This document shows positions 1 to 8,070 of a stretch of 64,000 bases of DNA, one piece after another. The translations under genes were made by a program, and so were the position numbers. The DNA lies in contig NZ_QNUM01000006.1 of assembly GCF_003574655.1 (NCBI RefSeq), forward strand, positions 186,001 through 250,000, in the 5' to 3' direction. The notes under the pieces were generated by a model. That model did not search any database and had not been told where the DNA came from. It saw only the letters and a program-made list of their open reading frames with translations. This DNA comes from Cohaesibacter haloalkalitolerans. GTDB lineage: Bacteria > Pseudomonadota > Alphaproteobacteria > Rhizobiales > Cohaesibacteraceae. How positions within the stretch are numbered: the stretch's first letter is position 1; every line of letters starts with the position of its first letter.

Positions 1-1785
1 ATCGTTGATCAGGGGATCACTCTTGGGGTCGTTCCAGTTGTTCTCGATGGTCATCACCTTGCCGAAGCGCTTCATCACTGCGTCGATGCCGGAGGCCATG
101 GGCTGGAGATATTTGAGGTGCAGCGAAGACACCTTGTGACCCTGCGCGCGCATGGTCTTGACGGCTTCCTCGATGGCGCCGCGGGTGCTGCCCCAGCCGA
201 TGAGCAGAAGATCGCCCTCCTCATCGCCATAGACAGGCGCCAGCCGCAAGGTCTTCTGGAAGGCGGCCAGTTTGCGGCTGCGGTTCAAAAGCCCTTCCTC
301 GTTGATCTGCGGATCATAGGCGACGTGGCTGTCCCGGTCATGGGCAAGGCCGGTGAGACAGTGCATGCCGTTTGGCTGACCCGGAATGAACCGGGTGGCG
401 ATGCCGGTGCGCTCGTCCCAGTCATAGGGGTGGGCGTCCGCGGGCACGGCACTCTGGTTGACCGGAGGTGCCAGCCAGTCGGCATTGAACTGCGGCCGGT
501 CAAATGGCTGCTGAGCCGTCGACAGGGCAGCGTCGGACAGGATGACAACCACCATGTTGAAGGTTTCGGCTATCTTGCGTGCGGTGATCACCGAATAGAA
601 GCAGTCCTCGATGGAATCCACCGCCATGACGATCTTGGGGGCGTCGCCATGGCTGCCGAACATCGCCGACATCATGTCGCCCTGCTCGACCTTGGTCGGC
701 AGACCGGTGGACGGGCCGCCACGTTGCACATCGATCACCACCAGCGGGATCTCTGTCATCACGGCAAGGCCGATGGCTTCCTGCTTGAGCGACAGGCCGG
801 GACCGGAGGTGATGGTCACGGCGCATTTGCCTGCATAGGAGGCTCCGATGGCAAAGGTTGCCGCCGAGATCTCGTCCTCTGCCTGATGCACGACGCAGCC
901 GACCTTCTCGAAGATGGTCGACAGATAGTGCGACGCCGAGGTGGCCGGCGTGATCGGATACATCGCGCAGACCTCCATGCCGGAGGCCACAACGCCCAGC
1001 GCCAGCGCGGCGTTGCCGTTGGTCACGATCTGCGGCTTGACCACAGGGGCTGCCGGGATCATGTAGCGGACGGCGAGATTGTCCTCTGCCCATGCCCGAC
1101 CGGCGGCCAGCAGCTCGAGGTTGGCATCGACGATCTTCTGGTCCTTCTTGGCAAAGGTCAGCCGGACCTGTGCTTCGGCCAGCGCCTTGTCGAGACTGTA
1201 GATCGTGCACAGGATGCCGAGCACGAACATGTTCTTGCCCTTGCGGGCGTCAGGCACATATTTGTGGCATTCCGTCTCCATCGGAATTTCAAACAGCCGG
1301 TAGCCCTGCGCCCTGACATCTGCTGTCACCCGGGCATAGTTTTCGGCGATCGCGGGATCCTTGTCATGCTTCCACATGTCTTCGATCAGGATCACGGCAC
1401 CGGGCTTGATTTCTTTGGCCTGAAGGCGGCTGAGGAGAACCTGCTCGTTGAAGGCGATGACCAGGTCGGCCTGGTCGCCGACGTTGGTAACCTTGTGCGC
1501 GGCCATGCGCACCCGGTTGCCGCTGGCTCCGGCCACGGAGCGGTGAGGGGGCTGGATTTCGGCGGGAATGATTTCCACGGTCCAGATCCCGTGCCCGGAC
1601 CGGGCTGCGATGGACGCGAGCGCTTGGCCGCACCTTTGTGCGCCTTCGCCCGAGTCGCTGACGATTTCTACTATGTGTTCCTGAATGACTTCCGCAGGTC
1701 CACGTGCGGGAAGCTTCCTTGATGCCACACCGCTTTCGCTTGGTGGGGCATCATGAGAGGAAGTCTGCATGCCATATTCCGTCAT
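1..1785 (-). CDS. 2-oxoacid:ferredoxin oxidoreductase, KorA-like alpha subunit with N-terminal gamma domain (partial)
   Basis: Predicted to oxidise a 2-oxoacid (2-oxoglutarate or a relative) to its acyl-CoA and CO2, passing electrons to ferredoxin, together with a TPP-binding beta subunit that must lie beyond the left edge. The minus-strand reading shows a gamma-type domain first (about residues 25-210, with QPPHRSVAG and NRVRMAAHK) and then the alpha/pyrimidine-binding domain from about residue 250 (YPITPATSASHYL, TSGPGLSLKQEA, DVQRGGPSTGLPTK). This gamma-then-alpha order is typical of KorA proteins. The start ATG at 1785 has a GGAG 8 bases upstream and lies 17 bases after the Nfn large-subunit gene, so the three genes form one operon. 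The gene is cut by the window edge, not broken. The exact substrate cannot be fixed without the beta subunit. Confidence 0.85.
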   Translation of the reverse strand, partial: MTEYGMQTSSHDAPPSESGVASRKLPARGPAEVIQEHIVEIVSDSGEGAQRCGQALASIAARSGHGIWTVEIIPAEIQPPHRSVAGASGNRVRMAAHKVTNVGDQADLVIAFNEQVLLSRLQAKEIKPGAVILIEDMWKHDKDPAIAENYARVTADVRAQGYRLFEIPMETECHKYVPDARKGKNMFVLGILCTIYSLDKALAEAQVRLTFAKKDQKIVDANLELLAAGRAWAEDNLAVRYMIPAAPVVKPQIVTNGNAALALGVVASGMEVCAMYPITPATSASHYLSTIFEKVGCVVHQAEDEISAATFAIGASYAGKCAVTITSGPGLSLKQEAIGLAVMTEIPLVVIDVQRGGPSTGLPTKVEQGDMMSAMFGSHGDAPKIVMAVDSIEDCFYSVITARKIAETFNMVVVILSDAALSTAQQPFDRPQFNADWLAPPVNQSAVPADAHPYDWDERTGIATRFIPGQPNGMHCLTGLAHDRDSHVAYDPQINEEGLLNRSRKLAAFQKTLRLAPVYGDEEGDLLLIGWGSTRGAIEEAVKTMRAQGHKVSSLHLKYLQPMASGIDAVMKRFGKVMTIENNWNDPKSDPLIND

Positions 1786-1802
1786 GGTCTTGGCTCCGGC
1801 AG

Positions 1803-3311
1803 CTAGATTTGTCTTATTCTGGTAAAGCAATGCTCGGCGAGGTCGATGCCGAACAGGCTGTTATCGAAACCGGGTTGCTCCGGCTCGTAGATGACATTGG
1901 TGTCCCTCAGGCCCAGATAGCGGCGGATGCTGTCCGCAGCCTTGCGGCCCGCTCCCATTGCCTTGATCACGGTTGCCGCACCGGTCACGATGTCTCCGCC
2001 CGCATAGACCCCGGCAAGGGACGTCGCCAGATCCTCATCAGTGTCGATATAGCCCCACTTGTTGAGGCCGATCGATGAGGTCTGGCCAAGGATCGGGTTC
2101 GGCGAGGTGCCGATGGCATAGACCACCGTGTCGGCCTCGAAATCGAACTCGCTGCCTTCCACCACCACGGGGCGCCGCCGCCCCGAGCTGTCCGGTTCGC
2201 CCAGCTCCATCTGCACGCAGCGGATGGCGCGGACATTATGGTCCGCATCACCAAGGATCTCGACCGGATTGGTCAGCCAGTGGAACGCGATGCCTTCTTC
2301 CTGGGCGTGATGCAGCTCTTCCTTGCGGGCCGGGCACTCGACTTCGCTGCGCCGGTAGATGCAATGCACCTGTTCGGCACCAAGGCGAAGGGAAACGCGC
2401 ATGGCGTCCATGGCGGTGTTGCCCGAACCGATCACGGCAACCCGCTTGCCAAGGCCGAGTGGTGTGTCGAATTTGGGGAAGTCGCCTGCATGCATCAGGT
2501 TGCAGCGCGTGAGCAGCTCATTGGCCGAGAGAACGCCGTTGAGATTCTCTCCGGGGATGTCCATGAAATGCGGTGTACCGGCGCCAACACCAATGAAAAT
2601 CGCGTCATAGCCCATCTCGCCCAGCATCTGCTCGATGGTGAATAGACGACCGACCAGCGTGTTGCACTGGATATCGACGCCGAGCGCCTTGAGATTGGCA
2701 ATCTCGGCATCCACCACGCTCTTGGGCAGACGGAATTCCGGAATGCCATAACGCAGCACGCCACCGGGCACATGAAAGGCCTCATAAATGGTAACGGCGC
2801 ACCCGGCTTTCGCCAGATCCGCCGCACAAGCCATCCCCGCCGGGCCAGACCCCACAATGGCGACACGGAAGCGGTTTGGCGCGATCTGTGCCTTCTTCTG
2901 CCAACCCTCCCTGATGGCCATATCCCCGAGGAAGCGTTCAAGGCGCCCGATGGCAACCGGTTCGAGGCCGGTTCCCGCACCAACCGCGCAGACCCCCTCG
3001 CATTGGTCCTCCTGTGGGCAGACCCTGCCGCAAACGGCCGGAAGCTGGGTCGAGTCGGTCAGATGCTCATAGGCGCCGCGATAGTCCTTCTCGAGCATCT
3101 TGGAAATGAAGCCGGGAATGTCGATCTTCACCGGGCATCCCTCGATGCAGGCCGGTTGCGGGCACATCAGGCAGCGGTCGCATTCCAGAAGGGCATTCTC
3201 CAGATCAAAGCCCAACGCCACTTCATCAAAATTGCGGGCGCGGATCTCCGGATCCTGCACCGGCATGATCGCCCGTTGCTGCGGGATCGATCGAATTGTC
3301 TTGCGAGCCAT
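1803..3311 (-). CDS. NfnL/GltD-like NAD(P)H:ferredoxin oxidoreductase large subunit
   Basis: A 502-residue flavoprotein of the GltD/NfnL/SudA family. Cysteines at 44, 47, 50, 55 and 59, then CGRVCPQEDQCEGVC around residue 94, provide the usual iron-sulfur ligands. A GSGPAGMACAADLAKAG FAD fold follows, then GSGNTAMDAMR for NAD(P), and a C-terminal YAGGDIVTGAATVIKAMGAG FAD segment. Its start overlaps the stop of the preceding NfnS-like gene by one base (TAATG), so the two are translationally coupled. In known Nfn complexes this subunit binds NADP(H) and bifurcates electrons between ferredoxin and NAD. Pairing with a downstream KorA gene suggests that electrons from 2-oxoacid oxidation are moved to NAD(P). 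A plain GltD role is less likely because no GltB gene is adjacent. Confidence 0.88.
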   Translation of the reverse strand: MARKTIRSIPQQRAIMPVQDPEIRARNFDEVALGFDLENALLECDRCLMCPQPACIEGCPVKIDIPGFISKMLEKDYRGAYEHLTDSTQLPAVCGRVCPQEDQCEGVCAVGAGTGLEPVAIGRLERFLGDMAIREGWQKKAQIAPNRFRVAIVGSGPAGMACAADLAKAGCAVTIYEAFHVPGGVLRYGIPEFRLPKSVVDAEIANLKALGVDIQCNTLVGRLFTIEQMLGEMGYDAIFIGVGAGTPHFMDIPGENLNGVLSANELLTRCNLMHAGDFPKFDTPLGLGKRVAVIGSGNTAMDAMRVSLRLGAEQVHCIYRRSEVECPARKEELHHAQEEGIAFHWLTNPVEILGDADHNVRAIRCVQMELGEPDSSGRRRPVVVEGSEFDFEADTVVYAIGTSPNPILGQTSSIGLNKWGYIDTDEDLATSLAGVYAGGDIVTGAATVIKAMGAGRKAADSIRRYLGLRDTNVIYEPEQPGFDNSLFGIDLAEHCFTRIRQI

Positions 3312-4279
3312 TACTTGCCTCCCTCGCTGGGTGCTGCATCCGGTGCAAGTGCCAGCCTGCGGCAGCTTTCCGAATAGCGTTCCATGGCTTCTGCCTCTTC
3401 GGGGCGGTAGCGTTGCAGGCGGGTAAAGAGATCGGCAAAGTCGACCTTGTGGCCGTCAAAGTCCGGCCCGTCGACACAGGCAAACTTGATCTCATCGCCA
3501 ACCTTGACCCGGCAGCCGCCGCACATGCCGGTACCATCCACCATGATCGGGTTGAGGCTGACCATGGTCTTGATGCCGTAGGGGCGGGTTGTCTCGGCAC
3601 AGGCCCGCATCATCACCGGAGGCCCGATGGCGACCACTTCGTCTACGTCCGGATTCGCTTTGATTGCCGCTTCAATGCCTTGGGTGACAAGGCCGTGAAT
3701 GCCCGCTGAGCCATCGTCGGTGCAGATAATGAAATCATCGCAGATCGCCCGGAACTTCTCTTCCCAGAACATCAGGTTGCTCGACCGGAAGCCCAGAATG
3801 CCGATCACATGGGCACCCGCCTCCTTGAAGGCCCGCGCCTGCGGATAGATCGGTGCGATACCGAGCCCGCCACCCACGCAGATCACTTTCCTGGTTTTGC
3901 TGGAGATCTCGCTTGGAATGCCCAGCGGCCCGAGCATGGCGAAGATGTCCCGTCCGGGCTTGCAGAGCAGCTGCATTTCCCGCGTGGACTTGCCCACCGC
4001 CTGAACGACAAGCGTGATGGTGCCTTTGTCCCGGTCGAAATCGGCAATGGTCAGTGGTATGCGCTCGCCCTGCTCATGCAGCATGACGATGACGAACTGG
4101 CCGGGTCTGGCGGCATTCGCCATGACCGGGTGCTCTATTTCGACAAGGAATGTTGATTTTGAAAAATCGGTGCGCGTCAGGATGGGAAAAGATGACGTGA
4201 CACCCTTTCCGGACCCGCTCTGTCGTATATCGACAGACAAATCCTCCCCGCGACCGCTGGCGAGCCCGCGATCGGACAT
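3311..4279 (-). CDS. NfnS/SudB-like ferredoxin:NAD(P) reductase small subunit
   Basis: A 322-residue protein of the dihydroorotate dehydrogenase electron-transfer (PyrK/NfnS/SudB) family. It has an FAD-binding barrel (ARPGQFVIVMLHEQGERIPLT around residue 60), an NAD-binding part (GGGLGIAPIYPQARAF) and a C-terminal [2Fe-2S] motif, GMCGGCRVKVGDE followed by CVDGPDFDGHKVDF. An SD-like GGAGGG sits just before the ATG at 4279. It is the first gene of an operon with NfnL and the KorA-like gene. The C-terminal tail of about 30 residues after the family core is low-complexity and may be species-specific. Alternative names are sulfide dehydrogenase beta or ferredoxin-NADP reductase alpha; the neighbours favour Nfn. 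Confidence 0.87.
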   Translation of the reverse strand: MSDRGLASGRGEDLSVDIRQSGSGKGVTSSFPILTRTDFSKSTFLVEIEHPVMANAARPGQFVIVMLHEQGERIPLTIADFDRDKGTITLVVQAVGKSTREMQLLCKPGRDIFAMLGPLGIPSEISSKTRKVICVGGGLGIAPIYPQARAFKEAGAHVIGILGFRSSNLMFWEEKFRAICDDFIICTDDGSAGIHGLVTQGIEAAIKANPDVDEVVAIGPPVMMRACAETTRPYGIKTMVSLNPIMVDGTGMCGGCRVKVGDEIKFACVDGPDFDGHKVDFADLFTRLQRYRPEEAEAMERYSESCRRLALAPDAAPSEGGK

Positions 4280-4464
4280 TGTAACCCTCCCCTTGTTGCA
4301 GAATTTGTCAAGCTGATTGCACCAAGGGCAATATGCTGAACAAAGACAACAGCTTCGACGCTACGCTCATGAAGGGGGGAAACATTGACACCAATCAAAA
4401 GGATTGGCATCAGTCGCCAGCTACGACTAAGGAATTAAGGGACTGGTGAAAAGGCGCCCAAAGG

Positions 4465-4495
4465 AAAAGGCGCAAACCGGAGGTCCGCGCCTTTT
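4465..4495 (-). terminator. Terminator after the mmd operon
   Basis: Perfect 9-base stem AAAAGGCGC (4465-4473) and GCGCCTTTT (4487-4495) with a 13-base loop. Read on the minus strand it ends in a T-rich stretch just after the mmdB stop. The remaining 4280-4464 gap holds the upstream region of the nfn operon; I see no clear operator in it. Confidence 0.7.
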
Positions 4496-4522
4496 GTCGT
4501 TTTAAGATCAGGTGATTGGCGA

Positions 4523-5680
4523 TCAGGAGAACCACGCCAGGAAGAAGCCGGCCACAACGGCCGTACCGATCACACCGGCAACGTTCGGACCCATGGCATG
4601 CATGAGAAGGAAGTTGCTCGGATCCGCTCTCTGACCTTCCACCTGACTTACGCGGGCGGCCATTGGCACTGCGGACACGCCGGCAGAACCGATAAGCGGG
4701 TTGATCTTGTTCTTCGAGAACAGGTTCATGAGCTTGGCCATCAGAATGCCGCAGCCGGTAGCAATGCTGAATGCAACGATGCCCAGTGCCAGAATCTTGA
4801 TGGTTTCGAAGTTCAGGAAGCGTTCTGCCGTCATAGTGATGCCGACCGAGGTTCCAAGGAAGATCGTTACGACGTTGATCACTTCGTTCTGTGCAGCCTT
4901 GGTCAGACGTTCGGTCTCAAGGCTTTCACGCAGGAAGTTGCCAAGCATCAGCATGCCAATCAGGGCGGACGCTGCCGGAACCAGCAGGATCACAAGGATG
5001 GTTACCATGCCAGCAAAGATGAGCTTTTCAAGGCGGCTCACTTTACGCAGGGATTTCATCTTGATCTTGCGTTCTGATTCCGAGGTCAGGGCACGCATGA
5101 TTGGTGGCTGGATCATCGGCACAAGCGCCATGTAGCTGTAGGCAGCGACGGCGATTGGAGCCAGAAGGTCCGGGGCCAGCTTGTTGGCAAGGAAGATCGA
5201 GGTCGGGCCGTCTGCACCACCGATGATGCCAATGGCGGCAGCCTGATGGGCTTCAAAGCCGAGCAGGGTTGCACCAAGGAAGGTGGCGAACACACCAAAC
5301 TGAGCAGCAGCCCCGAGGAGCAGCGTGCGCGGGTTGGCGATCAATGGACCAAAGTCGGTCAGGGCACCAACGCCCATGAAGATGAGCGGCGGGAAGATTT
5401 CCAGCTCGACGCCCTTGGAGATGTAGTAGTAGAGACCACCAGCCTCTTCGCCATGGGGCAAGTTGACCAGACCCTGCGTCGGCAGGTTGGCCATCAGGGC
5501 ACCGAAGGCGATCGGGATCAGCAGGAGTGGTTCGAACTTCTTGTAGATCGCAAGATAGAAGAGCAGCGCAATGATCGCCCACATGACCAGCATTTGCCAG
5601 GTCACGTCGCCAAAGGCGGTCAGATGCCAGATCTGCTCGATCTTTGAGACCTGTGTTACTGTAGTCGCAGTGCCTTCCAT
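4523..5680 (-). CDS. mmdB: Na+-translocating acyl-CoA/oxaloacetate decarboxylase, beta subunit
   Basis: Integral membrane subunit (385 residues, strongly hydrophobic, about ten or more membrane segments) of the sodium-transport decarboxylase family (OadB/MmdB/GcdB). It decarboxylates carboxybiotin and couples this to Na+ export. The family signature [17 protein letters not shown] is present near residue 160, as are the conserved GNFLRE segment and the C-terminal [18 protein letters not shown]. It is the last gene of an operon whose order (carboxyltransferase, small membrane subunit, biotin carrier, beta) is that of methylmalonyl-CoA decarboxylase of Veillonella. A downstream hairpin closes the operon. 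The substrate is set by the mmdA-like subunit, so oxaloacetate or glutaconyl-CoA are not wholly excluded. Confidence 0.93.
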   Translation of the reverse strand: MEGTATTVTQVSKIEQIWHLTAFGDVTWQMLVMWAIIALLFYLAIYKKFEPLLLIPIAFGALMANLPTQGLVNLPHGEEAGGLYYYISKGVELEIFPPLIFMGVGALTDFGPLIANPRTLLLGAAAQFGVFATFLGATLLGFEAHQAAAIGIIGGADGPTSIFLANKLAPDLLAPIAVAAYSYMALVPMIQPPIMRALTSESERKIKMKSLRKVSRLEKLIFAGMVTILVILLVPAASALIGMLMLGNFLRESLETERLTKAAQNEVINVVTIFLGTSVGITMTAERFLNFETIKILALGIVAFSIATGCGILMAKLMNLFSKNKINPLIGSAGVSAVPMAARVSQVEGQRADPSNFLLMHAMGPNVAGVIGTAVVAGFFLAWFS

Positions 5681-5697
5681 GAGAAGGATCTCCCTCC

Positions 5698-6096
5698 TTA
5701 TGAAAGGGTTACAAGAATCTGACCCTCGGTCACGGTAGCACCGGGAGCCACGTTCACAGCAGTAACAGTACCATCAGATGGAGCGCTGATGTTGGTGTTC
5801 ATCTTCATGGCTTCAAGAACAACAAGAGTGTCGCCGCCGGAAACTTTCTGACCGACAGACACTTCCACGCTCATGACAGTACCTGCCAGCGGGCTGGGAA
5901 CGGCGCCGTCACCTGCAGGGGCAGCCGGAGCTGCAGCAGGAGCTGCGACAGGGGCCGGAGCTGCTACAGGAGCTGCAACAGGAGCAGGAGCTGCTGGTTT
6001 GGCAGCAGGAGCCGGAACAGCGGCAGCATCCAAATCTTCGTCTTCCACCGTCACATCGTAGGTGATGCCCTGTACGGTGATCCGCAAGCGTTTCAT
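5698..6096 (-). CDS. mmdC: Biotin carboxyl carrier subunit of the Na+-pumping decarboxylase
   Basis: A 132-residue carrier protein. A short N-terminal segment ([10 protein letters not shown]) is followed by an Ala/Pro-rich flexible linker (about residues 24-62) and a C-terminal biotinyl domain with the EAMKMN signature. Lys98 is the expected biotinylation site. Biotin shuttles carboxyl groups from the carboxyltransferase to the membrane beta subunit. I chose the ATG at 6096 rather than an in-frame codon at 6156 because the latter adds residues unlike the family and overlaps the preceding gene, whereas 6096 has a GAGAGGA ribosome site. It lies 5 bases after the small membrane subunit gene and 17 bases before mmdB. 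Confidence 0.92.
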   Translation of the reverse strand: MKRLRITVQGITYDVTVEDEDLDAAAVPAPAAKPAAPAPVAAPVAAPAPVAAPAAAPAAPAGDGAVPSPLAGTVMSVEVSVGQKVSGGDTLVVLEAMKMNTNISAPSDGTVTAVNVAPGATVTEGQILVTLS

Positions 6097-6101
6097 TGTT
6101 A

Positions 6102-6500
6102 TTATCCTCTCAGAGTATTGGTTTGGCCGCTGTTCGTGGGAACGATTGGGCCCCATCCGTTGCGGGTGTTATGAGCCGAGAAGGCGGCGATGCGACCTTC
6201 CAGCGGCCATTCGCTGACTTTGTGCGGGGGTGCTGCGACGCGCGTCACGATATACCCCGGCCCGAGTGTGTAGGCTACGGCTGCGGCGATGGCAGCCAGA
6301 TGATGTGGAGGTACGCCCGCACGAGAGGCTACCGCCGCGCTCGGCGGTACCTTCGGTGCATGCGATGAACCTGTGCCAGACGTTCCCTGCGGGGTGCGGG
6401 TGAAGAAATACCCGACGATTGCACAGGCACCCCAGAGGAGTGCGAGTGCGATCATCACCACAGAAAAGCCTGTCAAAATGATTTCCAGGTTTTCGAGCAT
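6102..6500 (-). CDS. mmdD: Small membrane anchor (OadG/MmdD-like) of the decarboxylase
   Basis: A 132-residue protein with one N-terminal membrane helix (LENLEIILTGFSVVMIALAL region, residues 2-28), a Pro/Ser/Ala-rich middle and a C-terminal amphipathic part with histidines (HHLAAIAAAVAYTLGPGY). This layout is that of OadG/MmdD subunits, which hold the complex together and help bind the metal of the carboxyltransferase. The ATG at 6500 is preferred over TTG at 6503; AAAGGA lies about ten bases upstream. It lies between mmdA and mmdC with gaps of 16 and 5 bases. These subunits diverge quickly, so the call leans on topology and gene order. Confidence 0.82.
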   Translation of the reverse strand: MLENLEIILTGFSVVMIALALLWGACAIVGYFFTRTPQGTSGTGSSHAPKVPPSAAVASRAGVPPHHLAAIAAAVAYTLGPGYIVTRVAAPPHKVSEWPLEGRIAAFSAHNTRNGWGPIVPTNSGQTNTLRG

Positions 6501-6516
6501 CAAGACAATCCTTTGC

Positions 6517-8070
6517 TCAGAGTGGAATGTTGCCGTGTTTCTTCGGCGGACGGGTTTCCCGTTTGGACATCAGGCCACGAAGGGTAAGGGCAATGGAGCT
6601 CTTGGTTTCGCGTGGCTGGATGATGTCGTGGATAGCCAGTCGGCCTGCAGACAGGTATGGGGTGGCAAATTCTGTACGATATTCGTCGGCCAGTTCTTTT
6701 GCCTTCGCAACCTTGTCTTCAGCTTCTGCCAGTTCCTTGCGATAAAGAATGCTGACAGCACCCTCTGCACCCATCACCGCGATTTCGGCCGTCGGCCATG
6801 CGATGACGCGGTCTGCGCCCATGTCTTCAGAGCACATGGCCAGATACGCGCCGCCATAGGCCTTGCGCATGATGACCGTGATCTTCGGAACCGTGGCGGA
6901 GGCATATGCAAAGAGCATTTTTGCGCCGTGACGGATAATACCGCGACGTTCTTCGTTGACACCCGGCAGGAAGCCAGGAACGTCGACGAGGGTGACGATC
7001 GGGATATTGTAGACGTTGCAGAAACGAACAAAGCGTGCGGCCTTGTCGCTGGCGTCGATGTCCAGCGTGCCTGCCTTGACGGTTGGCTGGTTGGATACGA
7101 AACCGACAACAACACCACCGATGCGGCCGAAGCCGATCACGATGTTGGCTGCAAAATGTTCCATGACTTCGAGGAAGTCGCCACCGTCAGCAAGACTCTT
7201 GATAACCTTGCGGCAATCGAACGGGGTCTTGGAATCGGCTGGAACCAGTTCATCGAGTGCCGGATCGTCAACAATCTTCAGGTCCGGCTCAATGTGATGC
7301 GGCGGATCCATCATGTTGTTGGATGGCAGGAAGGACAGCAGCTTGTGCACGATCTGCACAGCATGAGCGTCGTCTTCCGCGATGAAGTGAATGTTACCGG
7401 AAACCGAGGCATGAGCCTGGGCAGAACCGATTTCATCCATCGTGGTTACCTGACCGGTAACGGAGCGAATGACCTCAGGACCACAGATGAACATCTGTGC
7501 GTTCTTGCGGGTCATGATGATGAAGTCAGTCAGGGCAGGGCTGTAGGCTGCGCCACCGGCGCAAGGACCTGCGATGACAGAAATCTGAGGAACAACACCA
7601 GAAAGCTGAACGTTGCGATAGAACACCTGACCGTAGCCGGAAAGGGCGCCAACACCTTCTTGAATACGTGCCCCGCCGGAATCGTTGAAACCGACAACAG
7701 GAACGCCTGCTTTCACAGCATGATCGAGGGCTGCACAAATTTTCTTGGCGTGAATTTCACCCAAGGAACCACCGACCACACCGAAATCCTGGGAAAAGGC
7801 TGCCACTGGACGACCGTCGACAAAGCCTGTGCCGCAAATTACACCGTCAGTCGGAATGGATTTGTCGGCCATACCGAAATAACGCGTGTTGTGCTGTGCA
7901 TGCAAGCCGAACTCCTGGAACGTACCTTTGGAAAAGAGAGATCCAAGGCGTTCACGGGCGGTCATGCGACCTTTGGCATGTCTGTCTTCAGCTTTCTTTG
8001 CGCCGCCACCGTCCAGTGCGATTTTGCGCCGTTTCTCCAACTCATCAGAAAGAGTTTTGGAAATCGCCAT
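6517..8070 (-). CDS. mmdA: Methylmalonyl-CoA decarboxylase-type carboxyltransferase subunit
   Basis: A 517-residue acyl-CoA carboxyltransferase (AccD/PccB/MmdA family). It contains the two crotonase-like halves: N half with FSQDFGVVGGSLGEIHAKKI, SGGARIQEGVGALSGYG and GPCAGGAAYSPAL; C half with VPGFLPGVNEERRGIIRHGAK and KAYGGAYLAMCSEDMGAD. It moves the carboxyl group from methylmalonyl-CoA (or a related acyl-CoA) to the carrier's biotin. No biotin carboxylase gene is nearby and the other partners are a carrier and a Na+-pump membrane subunit, which favours decarboxylase over carboxylase direction. It leads the operon; the upstream spacer is long. Propionyl-CoA carboxylase beta is the main alternative name. 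Confidence 0.9.
   Translation of the reverse strand: MAISKTLSDELEKRRKIALDGGGAKKAEDRHAKGRMTARERLGSLFSKGTFQEFGLHAQHNTRYFGMADKSIPTDGVICGTGFVDGRPVAAFSQDFGVVGGSLGEIHAKKICAALDHAVKAGVPVVGFNDSGGARIQEGVGALSGYGQVFYRNVQLSGVVPQISVIAGPCAGGAAYSPALTDFIIMTRKNAQMFICGPEVIRSVTGQVTTMDEIGSAQAHASVSGNIHFIAEDDAHAVQIVHKLLSFLPSNNMMDPPHHIEPDLKIVDDPALDELVPADSKTPFDCRKVIKSLADGGDFLEVMEHFAANIVIGFGRIGGVVVGFVSNQPTVKAGTLDIDASDKAARFVRFCNVYNIPIVTLVDVPGFLPGVNEERRGIIRHGAKMLFAYASATVPKITVIMRKAYGGAYLAMCSEDMGADRVIAWPTAEIAVMGAEGAVSILYRKELAEAEDKVAKAKELADEYRTEFATPYLSAGRLAIHDIIQPRETKSSIALTLRGLMSKRETRPPKKHGNIPL

Noticed and set aside
118..1722. Open frame of 534 codons on the plus strand
   Set aside because: It is the complement of the KorA-like gene; the minus-strand reading has clear family motifs and this one has none.
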